Of a DNA stretch of 64,000 nt, positions 18,662 to 28,786 are shown one piece after another. The position numbers and the translations under genes were made by a program. Source of the DNA: an uncultured Tateyamaria sp. Lineage in GTDB: Bacteria; Pseudomonadota; Alphaproteobacteria; Rhodobacterales; Rhodobacteraceae. Every line of letters starts with the position of its first letter. The stretch's first letter is position 1. Below the pieces are notes generated by a model, which worked only from the letters and a program-made list of their open reading frames with translations, was not told the DNA's origin and made no database searches. The stretch is from contig CAJQRC010000021.1 in assembly GCA_905480645.1 (NCBI GenBank), positions 62,001 through 126,000 on the forward strand, in the 5' to 3' direction.

Positions 18662-19270
18662 ATGATTGCCGCGCTGGAAGAACTTGGTGCTTACGTCGAA
18701 TCTAAAAGACGTGACTGCGTGCTGACTTGGGATGTAACCAACGGTGAATTGAATATCGACGTAGCTCCCAGTAGTATTGTAGACTTTGTGGACTTCCTAA
18801 AAGTAGATTCAACATGCCGTTTCTCAAGCCTTGTTGATATAACTGCTGTGGACTATACTGGGCGAGTAAAGAGGTTCGACGTAGTTTACCATTTCCTAAG
18901 TATGTACCAGAACCACAGAATTCGCTTGCGCATTTCAATTCGTGAGGAAGAGATGGTGCCTTCAATTACTGAAGTCCATCCATCAGCAAATTGGTTTGAA
19001 CGTGAAGTTTTTGATATGTACGGGGTTCTGTTTTCTGGTCACCCAGACTTGCGACGCATTCTGACTGACTATGGATTTCGTGGGTACCCTCTACGGAAAG
19101 ATTTCCCCACCACGGGATATACAGAAGTACGATACGATGAGATGGAAAAAAGAGTGGTTTATGAACCGGTCAGTCTGGTTCAAGAGTATCGCCAGTTTGA
19201 TTTTATGTCACCTTGGGAGGGAGCGGAGTATATACTACCGGGTGACGAAAAAGAAACGGAGTCGAGTTAG
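18662..19270 (+). CDS. nuoC: NADH-quinone oxidoreductase subunit C
   Basis: 30-kDa-type subunit of the peripheral arm, separate from nuoD as in most alphaproteobacteria. The family signature is in the segment [20 protein letters not shown] followed by GYPLRKDFP. At 202 aa it has the usual length. AGGGAG lies upstream of ATG 18662. The C terminus is short and acidic. The stop codon directly abuts the start of the 57-residue protein inserted between nuoC and nuoD. Confidence 0.97.
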   Translation: MIAALEELGAYVESKRRDCVLTWDVTNGELNIDVAPSSIVDFVDFLKVDSTCRFSSLVDITAVDYTGRVKRFDVVYHFLSMYQNHRIRLRISIREEEMVPSITEVHPSANWFEREVFDMYGVLFSGHPDLRRILTDYGFRGYPLRKDFPTTGYTEVRYDEMEKRVVYEPVSLVQEYRQFDFMSPWEGAEYILPGDEKETESS

Positions 19271-19444
19271 ATGGATATTTTGATATGGCTCGGTATCGCG
19301 GTGCTTACCATTGTCCCGATGTTTAAGTTGTTACCACATTTTAAGATAAGTCATTATTGGGCTATTGTTTGTATTGTTCCAATTGGCACAATAATACTTT
19401 TATGGTTGATGGCGCTTAAGCTCCAAGACATGGAGAAGCGCTGA
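19271..19444 (+). CDS. 57-residue two-helix membrane protein between nuoC and nuoD
   Basis: ATG 19271 follows the nuoC TAG with no gap, and the TGA at 19442-19444 overlaps the nuoD ATG by one base, so it is fitted exactly into the operon. The product starts [15 protein letters not shown], then a short polar stretch (PHFKISHYW), then a second hydrophobic segment ending LLWLMALK and a charged tail QDMEKR. Two transmembrane helices are predicted by eye. I know no named family. Rhodobacter-type nuo operons are known to hold small unidentified frames, and this may be one. It could help complex I assembly, but that is a guess from position. Confidence 0.75.
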   Translation: MDILIWLGIAVLTIVPMFKLLPHFKISHYWAIVCIVPIGTIILLWLMALKLQDMEKR

Positions 19445-20655
19445 TGGACAGTGCAAAATTTGATGACGCTTTAACTGGTGAGCAGAAAATTCGTAATTTT
19501 AATATTAATTTTGGTCCGCAACATCCGGCTGCGCATGGGGTGTTGAGACTGGTGCTAGAATTAGACGGCGAAATTGTAGAGCGCTGCGACCCGCACATTG
19601 GTTTACTTCACCGCGGCACCGAAAAACTTATGGAAAGCCGTACTTATCTGCAAAATTTGCCATATTTTGATAGACTTGATTATGTGGCGCCAATGAACCA
19701 AGAGCACGCTTGGTGTTTGGCGATTGAAAAATTGACAGGAGTAAAGGTGCCTCGCCGTGCTTCCTTAATCCGTGTGCTTTATTGTGAGATTGGGCGCGTG
19801 TTGAACCACTTGCTCAACGTAACTACACAGGCCATGGATGTTGGTGCACTGACACCACCGCTCTGGGGTTTTGAAGAGCGTGAAAAACTAATGGGTTTTT
19901 ATGAACGAGCTTGTGGCGCGCGGTTGCATGCGGCATATTTTCGCCCTGGTGGTGTTCATCAGGATCTTACTGGTGACTTACTTGATGATATCGAACAGTG
20001 GTCAGAAGAATTTCCGCGTGTATTAGACGATATCGATGGGCTGCTGACCGAAAATCGTATTTTTAAACAGCGTAATGCGGATATAGGTATAGTCACTCAA
20101 GAAGACGCCTTGAGTTATGGATTTTCTGGCGTCATGGTTAGAGGGTCTGGTATGGCTTGGGACCTGAGGCGCTCACAACCTTATGAGTGTTATGACGAAT
20201 TTAATTTCCATGTTCCAGTAGGTAAAAATGGCGACTGCTATGACCGTTATCTAGTTCGTATGGAAGAAATGCGGCAATCAGTGTCTATAATTAAACAGGC
20301 TGTTATTAAAATACGGGAATGTCCCGGCGATGTACTGGCTCGTGGCAAGATAACACCTCCGTCGCGGTCGGATATGAAAACATCGATGGAAAGTCTCATC
20401 CATCATTTTAAACTCTACACGGAAGGTTTTCATGTGCCCTCAGGTGAAGTGTATTGCGCTGTCGAGGCACCAAAAGGTGAATTTGGCGTTTATTTGGTAG
20501 CAGATGGCTCTAACAAACCATACCGATGTAAAATTCGTGCGCCAGGTTTTTTGCATTTGCAGGCGATGGACCACATGAGCAAGGGTCACCAACTTGCCGA
20601 TGTGGCTGCTATAATCGGTACCATGGATGTGGTATTCGGGGAAATAGATCGCTGA
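19444..20655 (+). CDS. nuoD: NADH-quinone oxidoreductase subunit D
   Basis: 49-kDa-type subunit that forms the quinone pocket with NuoB. Motifs seen: [15 protein letters not shown] near the N terminus, [38 protein letters not shown], and [18 protein letters not shown]. At 403 aa it is full length. The start overlaps the preceding small ORF by one base, which indicates translational coupling. 76 bp separate it from the chosen nuoE start. Confidence 0.98.
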   Translation: MDSAKFDDALTGEQKIRNFNINFGPQHPAAHGVLRLVLELDGEIVERCDPHIGLLHRGTEKLMESRTYLQNLPYFDRLDYVAPMNQEHAWCLAIEKLTGVKVPRRASLIRVLYCEIGRVLNHLLNVTTQAMDVGALTPPLWGFEEREKLMGFYERACGARLHAAYFRPGGVHQDLTGDLLDDIEQWSEEFPRVLDDIDGLLTENRIFKQRNADIGIVTQEDALSYGFSGVMVRGSGMAWDLRRSQPYECYDEFNFHVPVGKNGDCYDRYLVRMEEMRQSVSIIKQAVIKIRECPGDVLARGKITPPSRSDMKTSMESLIHHFKLYTEGFHVPSGEVYCAVEAPKGEFGVYLVADGSNKPYRCKIRAPGFLHLQAMDHMSKGHQLADVAAIIGTMDVVFGEIDR

Positions 20656-20731
20656 CGCATCTTTTCATTATTTAAATACTTTTCACTGGTTGCGCACCAC
20701 GCTTATAAATAATTACCAAAGGTCTAAATTA

Positions 20732-21799
20732 ATGCTTCGCCGTCTTCACTCTTTACAGCCTGACAGCTTCGCTTTTACTCCTGCCAACCAAGCTTGGGCT
20801 GAAGCACAAATTACAAAATACCCCAAAGGACGTCAGGCTTCCGCAATTATTCCTCTCTTGTGGCGGGCCCAAGAACAAGAGGGTTGGCTGACCCGTCCGG
20901 CGCTAGAAATTGTTGCGGATATGTTGGGCATTGCCTATATTCGGGCGCTTGAGGTGGCATCATTTTACTTTATGTTTCAGCTTCAACCCGTTGGTTACAT
21001 TGCGCATATACAAGTTTGTGGAACGACTTCATGCATGATTTGTGGTGCAGAAGATCTTGTTGCGGTATGTCAAAAGAAAATTGCTCCTAAGCCCTATCAG
21101 TTATCCGAAGATGGAAGATTTAGTTGGGAGGAAGTAGAATGTCTTGGGTCCTGTACGAATGCTCCAATGGCGCAGATAGGAAAAGATTACTATGAAGACC
21201 TTACTGCTGTTAAATTGGGAGAAATAATAGATGCCCTTGGAGCAGGAGATGTGCCTACGCCAGGTCCACAAAATGGACGTTTTGCGGCCGAACCACTCAA
21301 CGGATTAACTTCACTTAAGAGTTTTGACAGTGGTCAAACCAAATATAATGCTTCTGTTCAAAGAGCAATGGATATTGGTGACACTGTTAAACGTATCGAT
21401 GGAACAGAAGCTCCTCTCTTGGTTCCCTGGCTGGGCACTATGGCCAATACCTCTAAAAAATCCCGTAAGGCGGGAGGGTCAGTTTCTCTGGGTGGTAAGT
21501 CAAATGTATCAAATAAAGAAAAATTTGGCTCAACTTTTAATGAAATTGGTAGTCGGCCGAAGTCTCTGAGGATGGCTCGTAAAGCTGGTGCAGACAATCT
21601 AAAAATGCTTAAAGGAGTTGGTCCTAAGTTAGAAAAAATGCTCAATCAACTTGGTTTTTTCCATTTTGATCAGATAGCCGCTTGGACTGAAGCTGAGGTT
21701 GCTTGGGTAGACAAAAATCTTTTTGGTTTTAAGGGAAGGGCTAGTCGTGATAATTGGGTCATGCATGCTGAAAAATTCGCTTGCGTACAAAAAAAGTGA
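20732..21799 (+). CDS. nuoE: NADH-quinone oxidoreductase subunit E with C-terminal helix-hairpin-helix extension
   Basis: Residues 1-165 are the 24-kDa 2Fe-2S thioredoxin-like subunit, with cluster ligands in [12 protein letters not shown] and [10 protein letters not shown]. After a low-complexity basic linker (about 200-290), the last 65 residues form a helix-hairpin-helix-like domain with [25 protein letters not shown] and [18 protein letters not shown]. This tail is known from many alphaproteobacterial NuoE proteins. I chose ATG 20732 ([15 protein letters not shown]); the frame is open to 20690. 355 aa in total. The decayed gene that follows carries the same tail domain. Confidence 0.95.
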   Translation: MLRRLHSLQPDSFAFTPANQAWAEAQITKYPKGRQASAIIPLLWRAQEQEGWLTRPALEIVADMLGIAYIRALEVASFYFMFQLQPVGYIAHIQVCGTTSCMICGAEDLVAVCQKKIAPKPYQLSEDGRFSWEEVECLGSCTNAPMAQIGKDYYEDLTAVKLGEIIDALGAGDVPTPGPQNGRFAAEPLNGLTSLKSFDSGQTKYNASVQRAMDIGDTVKRIDGTEAPLLVPWLGTMANTSKKSRKAGGSVSLGGKSNVSNKEKFGSTFNEIGSRPKSLRMARKAGADNLKMLKGVGPKLEKMLNQLGFFHFDQIAAWTEAEVAWVDKNLFGFKGRASRDNWVMHAEKFACVQKK

Positions 21800-21874
21800 T
21801 TTCAACCTATTAATTGATATCCAATAATCTATAGAATTGGTATTTTGATTGAGATACTTTTTGGAAGAGCGCAA

Positions 21875-22500
21875 ATGGGCAAAGAGCATAAAGGTACGGG
21901 TTGGGTGCTGGGTGGTTGGTCCGTGGCAGCACTTTTTAGCGTCTCTACTGCAGTTCTGCTCATAGTAGTTGGCCATTGGAGCTTTATTCAAGCATTATTT
22001 TTGGGGGAGTACTGTTTGCATTGGCTGGTCTCGTGATTAACTTTTTATGACGTCTTTTGTTGCGACTGGACGGCGTTGACGACTTCGTTGCAACTGAAGT
22101 GGTTTCTGATTTGACTTTGGAGCGGAGGACTGTCGCAGTAATTTTTTTTAATACTGATTTGCAAGCAAGAACTCGCTGCGCGAAAAGGTTAGTGGAAATA
22201 CCGAAGGGAATTATATACAGCTCTGCAATAAAAGAAAATTGGAGGTAATAATACCGCTTTAAAAGTATTAAAAAACGGATTGAGAAATATAATGGATCTG
22301 GTGCCAAGCCGCAATCCTTGAAAGTTGCATTTGGCGCAACTCCAGATCATGGTAAGTTGATTTAAGGTGTAGGTCCCAAACTGGAACAACTTCTGCCTTC
22401 TTTAAGCTACGTTCACTTTGATCAAATTACTGTTTGAAGTGTGCATGAGATCTTTCGGGGCGATGATGATTTGCAAGGATTTAAAGAGGTGCTTAAGTAG
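21875..22500 (+). pseudogene. Decayed nuo-operon gene: membrane anchor plus helix-hairpin-helix domain
   Basis: It begins at ATG 21875 after GGAAGAG: MGKEHKGTGWVLGGW, a hydrophobic helix and WSFIQALFLG. Coding then jumps frame near the T/G run at 21997-22006, because the next frame continues GVLFALAGLVINFL. At the far end another frame reads SLKVAFGATPDHGKLI, then TAA (22363), then GVGPKLEQLLPSL, HFDQI, then TGA (22435), then LQGFKEVLK and TAG. This mirrors the NuoE tail ([24 protein letters not shown]), with Lys and Trp codons turned into stops. Related alphaproteobacteria have an intact gene of this design here, as I recall. At least one frameshift and two nonsense mutations make it a clear pseudogene. 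Confidence 0.85.
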
Positions 22501-22603
22501 AGATGGTTAGGTTGAACAAACAAAGAAACTGGCTATATCTAGGATCTAAACTGCTTCTTCTACCCCTAAATAAGGTGACGTTAAGTAACGGTATAAAATT
22601 ATT

Positions 22604-22822
22604 ATGCTAAGTCGTGAATATACTGGACCGATGAAAAAGCGTTTGGCATTAGTAATTGCCTTAATTGCAGTTTTATGGGTTTTTGCTAATATTATTGGCG
22701 TATATTTAGGCCTGCCCAATAGGCTAAGTGCCCTCTTTGACCTTGCAGCCCTTGCCGGTTTTGGGTCTACATTTTGGATTGCAATTAAGATCTGGCGTCA
22801 CCGCCAAAAAGACAAGGATTAA
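22604..22822 (+). CDS. Small membrane protein of the nuo operon (DUF5337-like)
   Basis: 72 aa with two hydrophobic helices (ALVIALIAVLWVFANIIGVY and a second around DLAALAGFGSTFWIAI), joined by LGLPNRLSALF and ending in the basic tail KIWRHRQKDKD. From memory this matches the DUF5337 family found next to nuoF in Rhodobacterales. ATG 22631 (MKKRLALV) would also be a good start and would remove nine polar residues. The stop abuts the nuoF start region. Function unknown; an assembly or stability role for complex I is inferred from position only. Confidence 0.75.
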   Translation: MLSREYTGPMKKRLALVIALIAVLWVFANIIGVYLGLPNRLSALFDLAALAGFGSTFWIAIKIWRHRQKDKD

Positions 22823-22828
22823 GTGAGT

Positions 22829-24106
22829 ATGCTGGCTGACAATGATCGGATTTTTACCAACCTTTATGGTATGCACGACCGAACGCTGAAAGGTGCTCAG
22901 GCGCGCGGTCATTGGGATGGGACTGACAAAGTGATCCAAAAGGGTCGTGATTGGGTTATTCAAGAAATGAAGGATAGTGGGTTGCGAGGTCGTGGTGGTG
23001 CAGGATTCCCTACTGGTCTGAAGTGGTCGTTTATGCCAAATGAAAGTGATGGGCGTCCAGCCTATTTGGTAGTCAACGCGGATGAATCAGAGCCTGGTAC
23101 CTGCAAAGACCGAGAGATTATGCGACATGACCCACATACGCTCATTGAGGGTTGTTTAATTGCTTCTTTTGCTATGAATGCAAACGCTTGTTACATATAC
23201 ATTCGAGGTGAATACATCCGAGAGAAAGAGGCACTGCAAGTTGCTATTGATGAGGCATATGATGCAGGTTTAGTGGGGCGCAATGCTGCAAATTCTGGTT
23301 GGGATTTTGATATTTATCTGCACCACGGAGCGGGAGCTTATATCTGTGGTGAAGAAACTGCGCTACTTGAGTCTCTTGAAGGAAAAAAAGGTATGCCGCG
23401 AATGAAACCTCCGTTTCCTGCGGGAGCAGGTTTGTATGGCTGTCCTACAACTGTGAATAATGTTGAATCCATTGCTGTAGTTCCAACAATTCTGCGGCGT
23501 GGTGCTTCCTGGTTTTCGAACTTCGGTCGGCCTAACAATGTGGGCACCAAACTTTTTGCTATTTCGGGTCACGTAAATAACCCATGCGTTGTCGAAGAGG
23601 CAATGAGTATTCCGTTTGAGGACCTGATCGAAAAGCATTGTGGGGGTGTCCGTGGAGGCTGGGAAAACCTCAAAGCGGTTATTCCTGGAGGGTCCTCTGT
23701 ACCATGTGTGCGCGGTGAAAACATGAAAGATGCAATCATGGATTTTGACGCTCTTAAAGAAAAGGGGTCGTCCCTTGGTACTGCTGCTGTAATTGTAATG
23801 GATCAAAGTACTGACATAATTAAAGCTATTTGGCGGCTTTCAAAGTTTTATAAGCATGAATCCTGTGGTCAGTGCACTCCTTGCCGAGAAGGCACGGGCT
23901 GGATGATGAGGGTAATGGATCGTTTGGTTAAAGGCGAGGCGGGCATACAGGAAATAGATATGTTGCTTGATGTTACCAAACAGGTTGAAGGCCATACAAT
24001 CTGCGCTCTTGGCGACGCTGCGGCTTGGCCCGTTCAAGGGCTAATAAAAAACTTTCGTGATGAGATAGAAGATAGAATAAAACATAAACGTTTAGCAGCG
24101 GAGTAA
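22829..24106 (+). CDS. nuoF: NADH-quinone oxidoreductase subunit F
   Basis: NADH- and FMN-binding 51-kDa subunit with cluster N3. The FMN/NADH site is [16 protein letters not shown] and [19 protein letters not shown]. The 4Fe-4S ligands are in [15 protein letters not shown], plus the downstream Cys in [14 protein letters not shown] chose ATG 22829 ([18 protein letters not shown]), where homology starts. GTG 22823, two codons upstream and closer to AAGGA, is equally possible. 425 aa. Fully intact. Confidence 0.97.
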   Translation: MLADNDRIFTNLYGMHDRTLKGAQARGHWDGTDKVIQKGRDWVIQEMKDSGLRGRGGAGFPTGLKWSFMPNESDGRPAYLVVNADESEPGTCKDREIMRHDPHTLIEGCLIASFAMNANACYIYIRGEYIREKEALQVAIDEAYDAGLVGRNAANSGWDFDIYLHHGAGAYICGEETALLESLEGKKGMPRMKPPFPAGAGLYGCPTTVNNVESIAVVPTILRRGASWFSNFGRPNNVGTKLFAISGHVNNPCVVEEAMSIPFEDLIEKHCGGVRGGWENLKAVIPGGSSVPCVRGENMKDAIMDFDALKEKGSSLGTAAVIVMDQSTDIIKAIWRLSKFYKHESCGQCTPCREGTGWMMRVMDRLVKGEAGIQEIDMLLDVTKQVEGHTICALGDAAAWPVQGLIKNFRDEIEDRIKHKRLAAE

Positions 24107-24254
24107 AGTAGTGAACTAGGTTGACTGTTCTGACCAGATTAAAGTTAGCTTTGATGATCTGGCGGAATGTATTAACCATGGTCATGCGTGCTCTCGCTGC
24201 TAAAGGATAGCTTAGGCAACATATCTAGAGACGCGTTCTGGTGGAGAATACCGA

Positions 24255-24626
24255 ATGACACAGATCAAATCACTTGCACTGACTGACATGCGTCTTTCGC
24301 TGTGGTTGGTTTCACTTTTAACAGCTACGCTTATCTTATCTGGCTGCGGTAGTATCAGATCCGACAAAGTGGCCTTTGCTGGCGTTTATTTTCGGTCAAG
24401 CGCAAAAGCCGTTGGAAAACAACGTGACTTTTTTCAGGTAGCTGTATCCCCTGCATCTAAATCAATCGGTGGTGCCAGAGAAGCTGGTCGCTATGAGGCA
24501 ACGCGTTATTGCATTAAAAACTTTGGCACTTCAAATGTTGAATGGGTGCAGGGGCCTAATACAATGGATGGAACATATGCCATCGAAAATAATAAACTCA
24601 TTTTGCGAGGTACATGTAAGCCATAA
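24255..24626 (+). CDS. Small lipoprotein of unknown function in the nuo operon
   Basis: 123 aa with a lipoprotein signal: a hydrophobic stretch LVSLLTATLILSGC with lipobox LSGC, so the mature protein would start at a lipidated Cys about residue 31. The mature part is about 90 aa with no known domain (VAFAGVYFRSSAKAVGK, AREAGRYEATRYC, ILRGTC) and two conserved-looking cysteines. It sits between nuoF and the DUF5333-like gene. The preceding spacer contains the hairpin CCAGAT (24134-24139) with ATCTGG (24157-24162). A GTGGAG site lies before ATG 24255. I recall similar proteins near roseobacter nuo genes; function unknown. Confidence 0.75.
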   Translation: MTQIKSLALTDMRLSLWLVSLLTATLILSGCGSIRSDKVAFAGVYFRSSAKAVGKQRDFFQVAVSPASKSIGGAREAGRYEATRYCIKNFGTSNVEWVQGPNTMDGTYAIENNKLILRGTCKP

Positions 24627-24747
24627 TGAATTTGTCTAGTCAAAGTGGCATTTTCGTGCTGTTAGGTTGTGTGATCTGTTGACACGTCAACTAAAATTAA
24701 ATCCTTTCCAGATGGTGAGTGATCCGCGTGAGCATTGGAGTGACGTG

Positions 24748-25152
24748 ATGCGGACAATAATTGTGAGTGCTTTTTTAATGCTGCTTTTTACTTCTGGAGT
24801 TGCCGCAGAAAAGCCGCACCTCCGGGATGTTCCCGAAATAGATGCTCTGCTGATTGAGGTTAGAATAGCTGATAAAATACGTAAAAAGTGTGATATCATT
24901 GCAGCGCGATTTTTTAAGGCCAATCGGTTGGTTTTTAGTTTAAAGGATAAAGCACGCAAGATGGGTTACACCAGTGAAGAAATTAACGCTTACATAAACT
25001 CTGATGAAGATCATAGTCGCCAACGTAAGGTGCGCAATGAGTACCTCAGAGCTGGTGGTGTTGATAAGGATAAACCTGAGACTTATTGCGCTTTAGGTAT
25101 AGATGAGATTGAAAAAGGTAGCCAGATAGGCGCCCTATTGAGGATGAAGTGA
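24748..25152 (+). CDS. Secreted DUF5333-like protein in the nuo operon
   Basis: From ATG 24748, eight bases after TGGAG, the product is 134 aa. It has a signal peptide MRTIIVSAFLMLLFTSGVAA with likely cleavage after AAA-like VAA. The mature part has LRDVPEIDALLIEV, a central helical segment with KCDIIAARFF and KARKMGYTSEEINAY, and YCALGIDEIEKGSQIGALL at the end. From memory this matches DUF5333, a Rhodobacterales family encoded beside nuoG. The frame is open to 24667, but that portion lacks signal character. Two cysteines could pair in the periplasm. Function unknown. Confidence 0.75.
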   Translation: MRTIIVSAFLMLLFTSGVAAEKPHLRDVPEIDALLIEVRIADKIRKKCDIIAARFFKANRLVFSLKDKARKMGYTSEEINAYINSDEDHSRQRKVRNEYLRAGGVDKDKPETYCALGIDEIEKGSQIGALLRMK

Positions 25153-25155
25153 CGC

Positions 25156-27174
25156 ATGACCAACCTTCGTAAGATCATCATTGACGATCAAGAAATTGAG
25201 GTGGACGGGACAATGACCCTGATCCAAGCTTGTGAAGAGGTAAGCATTGAAATTCCTCGATTTTGTTATCATGAGCGGCTCTCGATAGCCGGTAACTGTA
25301 GGATGTGTTTAGTGGAAGTTGTTGGTGGTCCACCGAAGCCTACGGCGTCTTGTGCAGTGCAGGTGAGGGATTTACGGCCCGGACCTGAAGGAGCGCCACC
25401 AGTGATCAAGACGAACTCACCCATGGTAAAAAAGGCACGTGAAGGTGTCATGGAGTTCTTATTGATTAATCATCCGCTCGATTGCCCCATCTGCGATCAA
25501 GGGGGAGAGTGCGACCTTCAGGATCAGGCGATGGGTTATGGTGTTGATTTTAGCCGTTTTCGTGAGCCAAAACGTGCAGTTGATGATCTAGACCTTGGTC
25601 CTTTGGTTGAAACACATATGACCCGTTGTATCTCTTGCACGCGGTGTGTGCGTTTTACTACCGAGGTGGCTGGTATTGCTCAAATGGGGCAAACTGGTCG
25701 TGGAGAAGATAGTGAAATAACATCTTACTTAGGTGAAACGCTTGAATCGAACCTTCAAGGCAATATCATCGACCTTTGTCCTGTCGGGGCTCTTGTTTCA
25801 AAACCGTATGCGTTTACTGCTCGTCCCTGGGAGTTGACCAAAACTGAGAGTATTGATGTTATGGATGCGCTTGGCTCCTCTATCCGGATTGATACTAAAG
25901 GACGGGAGGTTATGCGCTTTCTACCCCTAAACCATGATGGCACCAATGAAGAGTGGATTTCAGACAAGACCCGATTTGTATGGGATGGGTTACGTCGTCA
26001 ACGTTTGGACAAGCCTTATGTCCGCGAAAATGGTAAATTGCGTGTAGCTTCTTGGCGTGAGGCTTTAAAAAAGTCTGCAGAAGCGATCCAAAGTGCGTCC
26101 TTCCTAGTAGGTTTAGTGGGTGATTTGGTGCCAGTAGAGGCTGCTTTTGCACTAAAACACCTCATCGAAGGGCAGGATGGCGTTGTTGAATGTCGTACAG
26201 ATGGAGCCAAATTACCAAGTGATAATCGCGCTGCCTACGTGGGTACGGCTAAGATTGAAGACATAGACGCTGCGGAGGAAATTATTCTGATTGGTACTAA
26301 TCCACGTGTGGAAGCACCTGTTCTAAATGCTCGTTTGCGTAAAGCTTGGTCGCGCGGCGCCACTATTAACGTTATAGGTAAATCCGGTGATTTAACTTTT
26401 AGCTATAATCATTTAGGCAATACTACAGATACTATTACAGATTTTTTGGGTCAGGACCACAGCAGCATGGTGGACAAATCATCGTTGATCATTGTCGGAC
26501 AAGGTGCGTTGATTGGTGGTGATGGTGCAGCAGTCTTGGCGGCTGCGCAAGCTCTAGCTGATAAAACCAGATCGTCTCTTTTAATCCTCCATACTGCTGC
26601 GGCGCGTGTTGGTGCTTTGGATATTGGAGCGACAAACGGTGAAGCGATGACGGCTATTAAAAGAGCAGACGTTATCTTTAATCTTGGAGCTGACGAGATT
26701 GATATAGAGGTTGGGGCTTTCGTCATCTATCAGGGTAGTCACGGCGATCGTGGTGCTCATCGTGCTGATGTAATTCTTCCAGGGGCTGCCTATACAGAAG
26801 AGCCTGGCTTGTTTGTAAACACTGAAGGACGTCCACAACTTGCGGCGCGGGCGAATTTTCCTCCAGGGGATGCTAAAGAAAATTGGGCTATTTTAAGAGC
26901 TCTTTCAGGTGAGGTAGATGCGACTTTAAGCTATGATAATATTGGCGCATTGCGAAATGTCCTTTTCTCTATTCACCCACACTTGGGTCAGATCGATGTT
27001 GTCGCTGAGAATTTAGGTGCCAAATTGAAGCAAAAGAAGATGGCTGGCGGCGCATTGGTTTCGAGCATTGAAGATTTTTACCTGACCAATCCAATTGCGC
27101 GTTCTAGTCAGCTGATGGCTGAATTGAGCTCTGGTGTTAAAGCACGGGCAATAAAAGCATTTGCAGCTGAATGA
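25156..27174 (+). CDS. nuoG: NADH-quinone oxidoreductase subunit G
   Basis: 75-kDa iron-sulfur subunit. The N-terminal 2Fe-2S domain has [15 protein letters not shown]. The HxxxC-type cluster motif is [19 protein letters not shown]. The 4Fe-4S cluster is in [12 protein letters not shown] with the downstream [12 protein letters not shown]. The C-terminal half is the molybdopterin-oxidoreductase-like fold without cofactor ([33 protein letters not shown]). At 672 aa it is typical. It starts three bases after the DUF5333-like stop. A 383-bp spacer follows. Confidence 0.97.
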   Translation: MTNLRKIIIDDQEIEVDGTMTLIQACEEVSIEIPRFCYHERLSIAGNCRMCLVEVVGGPPKPTASCAVQVRDLRPGPEGAPPVIKTNSPMVKKAREGVMEFLLINHPLDCPICDQGGECDLQDQAMGYGVDFSRFREPKRAVDDLDLGPLVETHMTRCISCTRCVRFTTEVAGIAQMGQTGRGEDSEITSYLGETLESNLQGNIIDLCPVGALVSKPYAFTARPWELTKTESIDVMDALGSSIRIDTKGREVMRFLPLNHDGTNEEWISDKTRFVWDGLRRQRLDKPYVRENGKLRVASWREALKKSAEAIQSASFLVGLVGDLVPVEAAFALKHLIEGQDGVVECRTDGAKLPSDNRAAYVGTAKIEDIDAAEEIILIGTNPRVEAPVLNARLRKAWSRGATINVIGKSGDLTFSYNHLGNTTDTITDFLGQDHSSMVDKSSLIIVGQGALIGGDGAAVLAAAQALADKTRSSLLILHTAAARVGALDIGATNGEAMTAIKRADVIFNLGADEIDIEVGAFVIYQGSHGDRGAHRADVILPGAAYTEEPGLFVNTEGRPQLAARANFPPGDAKENWAILRALSGEVDATLSYDNIGALRNVLFSIHPHLGQIDVVAENLGAKLKQKKMAGGALVSSIEDFYLTNPIARSSQLMAELSSGVKARAIKAFAAE

Positions 27175-27557
27175 ATGCCTTTTGTTTAATTAAAATTCAC
27201 ATTTATTTTGCGGTGTTTAAGCATGTGTCAAAATCTATACAGTTAGGGAAGTATAATCACGGTTTACAAATACAATTTTTATTGAGCCAGTTAACTAAAG
27301 TAAGAAAAATTTTATATACAAATTAATTGCTAAATTTCTAAACGAGGTATGCTGGATCCGCGGCCACGCATTTTCGTCAAATAAGGTGTTGGAGTTTTGT
27401 TGAAATATTTTAAAAAAATGTTGTGGACAAGGCTGGCGTGTAGCCAGCAGATGCTGTTAATAGCTCCTCGTCGGAACTGTCGCTTGGTACGCGACCAATG
27501 ACACTGAAGTCATGGCCCATTGTTCCATGAACAAATATTCTGACGGTGTGAGGACAA
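27175..27557 (+). other. 383-bp spacer between nuoG and nuoH with no recognisable gene
   Basis: The spacer starts AT-rich with many stops in all frames (27180-27340), then becomes more balanced. A short open frame of about 27-34 codons ends at 27498, and a small hairpin (GCTGG and CCAGC) sits near 27435. I recognise no protein here. Related operons often keep small genes at this position, so it may be a further eroded accessory gene, but no homology is left to show that. A nuoH promoter could also lie here. Confidence 0.5.
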
Positions 27558-28595
27558 ATGGCTGATTTTTTTACTACTTCCAGCGGCATAGCTGTTTTAA
27601 TCCTTGGTCAGGTTTTGGCAGTAGTGGCTTTTGTAATGATTTCACTTCTGTTTCTCGTATATGGTGATCGGAAAATTTGGGCTGCTGTTCAGATGCGGCG
27701 TGGTCCAAACGTCGTGGGAGCATTTGGTTTGCTTCAAACGGTAGCTGATGCCTTAAAATACATTTTCAAAGAGGTGGTGGTACCTGCTGGAGCGGATAAG
27801 ACAGTATTCATACTCGCTCCACTTACAAGCTTTGTGCTAGCAATGATTGCTTGGGCTGTTATCCCGTTTAACGATGGATGGGTTCTGGCCGACATTAATG
27901 TTGCTATACTATATGTTTTTGCGGTGTCCTCGCTTGAGGTTTATGGCGTTATTATGGGTGGCTGGGCATCAAATTCAAAATATGCCTTCCTGGGTTCACT
28001 CCGTTCTGCGGCACAAATGATATCCTATGAGGTCTCCATTGGATTAATCATAATCGGTGTTATTCTTTCCTCTGGCTCGCTGAATTTTGGAGCCATTGTC
28101 AACGCACAAGATACTTCTTATGGTTTCTTTGGCTGGTATTGGTTGCCGCATTTCCCTATGGTTTTTTTATTTTTCATTAGCGCTTTAGCTGAAACAAATC
28201 GCCCACCATTTGATTTGCCCGAGGCAGAGTCAGAACTTGTTGCCGGATACCAAGTTGAATATTCGTCGACACCGTTTCTCTTATTTATGGCGGGCGAATA
28301 CATTGCTATTTTCTTAATGTGTGCACTCATTACTTTACTCTTTTTCGGTGGTTGGCTGTCACCTATTCCCAGCCTGCCTAGTGGCGTGCTTTGGATGGTG
28401 GGTAAAATGGCGTTTTTTTTCTTCCTCTTTGCAATGGTAAAGGCAATAACTCCCCGATATCGTTATGATCAATTGATGCGTTTAGGATGGAAGGTATTTC
28501 TACCTTTTTCTTTAATTTGGGTTGTATTTGTTTCATTTGCAGCCAAATTTGACTGGTTTTGGGGTATCTATGCTCGTTGGACGGTTGGGGGCTGA
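27558..28595 (+). CDS. nuoH: NADH-quinone oxidoreductase subunit H
   Basis: Eight-helix membrane subunit forming the quinone entry chamber (ND1). Signature segments are [46 protein letters not shown], and the acidic loop [20 protein letters not shown] that contacts the peripheral arm. At 345 aa it is full length. GTGTGAGGA precedes the ATG. The downstream 190 bp to nuoI contain a nested inverted repeat. Confidence 0.98.
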   Translation: MADFFTTSSGIAVLILGQVLAVVAFVMISLLFLVYGDRKIWAAVQMRRGPNVVGAFGLLQTVADALKYIFKEVVVPAGADKTVFILAPLTSFVLAMIAWAVIPFNDGWVLADINVAILYVFAVSSLEVYGVIMGGWASNSKYAFLGSLRSAAQMISYEVSIGLIIIGVILSSGSLNFGAIVNAQDTSYGFFGWYWLPHFPMVFLFFISALAETNRPPFDLPEAESELVAGYQVEYSSTPFLLFMAGEYIAIFLMCALITLLFFGGWLSPIPSLPSGVLWMVGKMAFFFFLFAMVKAITPRYRYDQLMRLGWKVFLPFSLIWVVFVSFAAKFDWFWGIYARWTVGG

Positions 28596-28665
28596 CATGA
28601 AATCTTCCAAGCATTGTAAATTAAACTCCTGTAAAGATTATAATGCTTTACGACTGCATTTCATG
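28596..28665 (+). repeat. Nested inverted repeat in the nuoH-nuoI spacer
   Basis: The outer arms are CATGAAAT (28596-28603) and ATTTCATG (28658-28665). The inner arms are GTAAAG (28631-28636) and CTTTAC (28646-28651). AAGCATT (28610-28616) can also pair with AATGCTT (28642-28648) as an alternative fold. It begins at the nuoH stop codon. The operon continues past it and no T run follows, so mRNA stabilisation or processing is more likely than termination. Inference from pairing only. Confidence 0.45.
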
Positions 28666-28786
28666 CTTGAGGTTACGGGTATTGTTTCAGTTCGTCAGTT
28701 GTCATTATCTACGAGGATCATTCCACCGTGGAATCTCCAAAACAGGTTTCCAAGCATCATTAACTCCAATAATCAAGGATTTTGAG

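Noticed and set aside
22057-22248. 63-codon ORF within the decayed nuo gene
   Set aside because: It starts at TTG without a ribosome site and lies in the worn-out middle of the pseudogene. Treated as part of the remnant.
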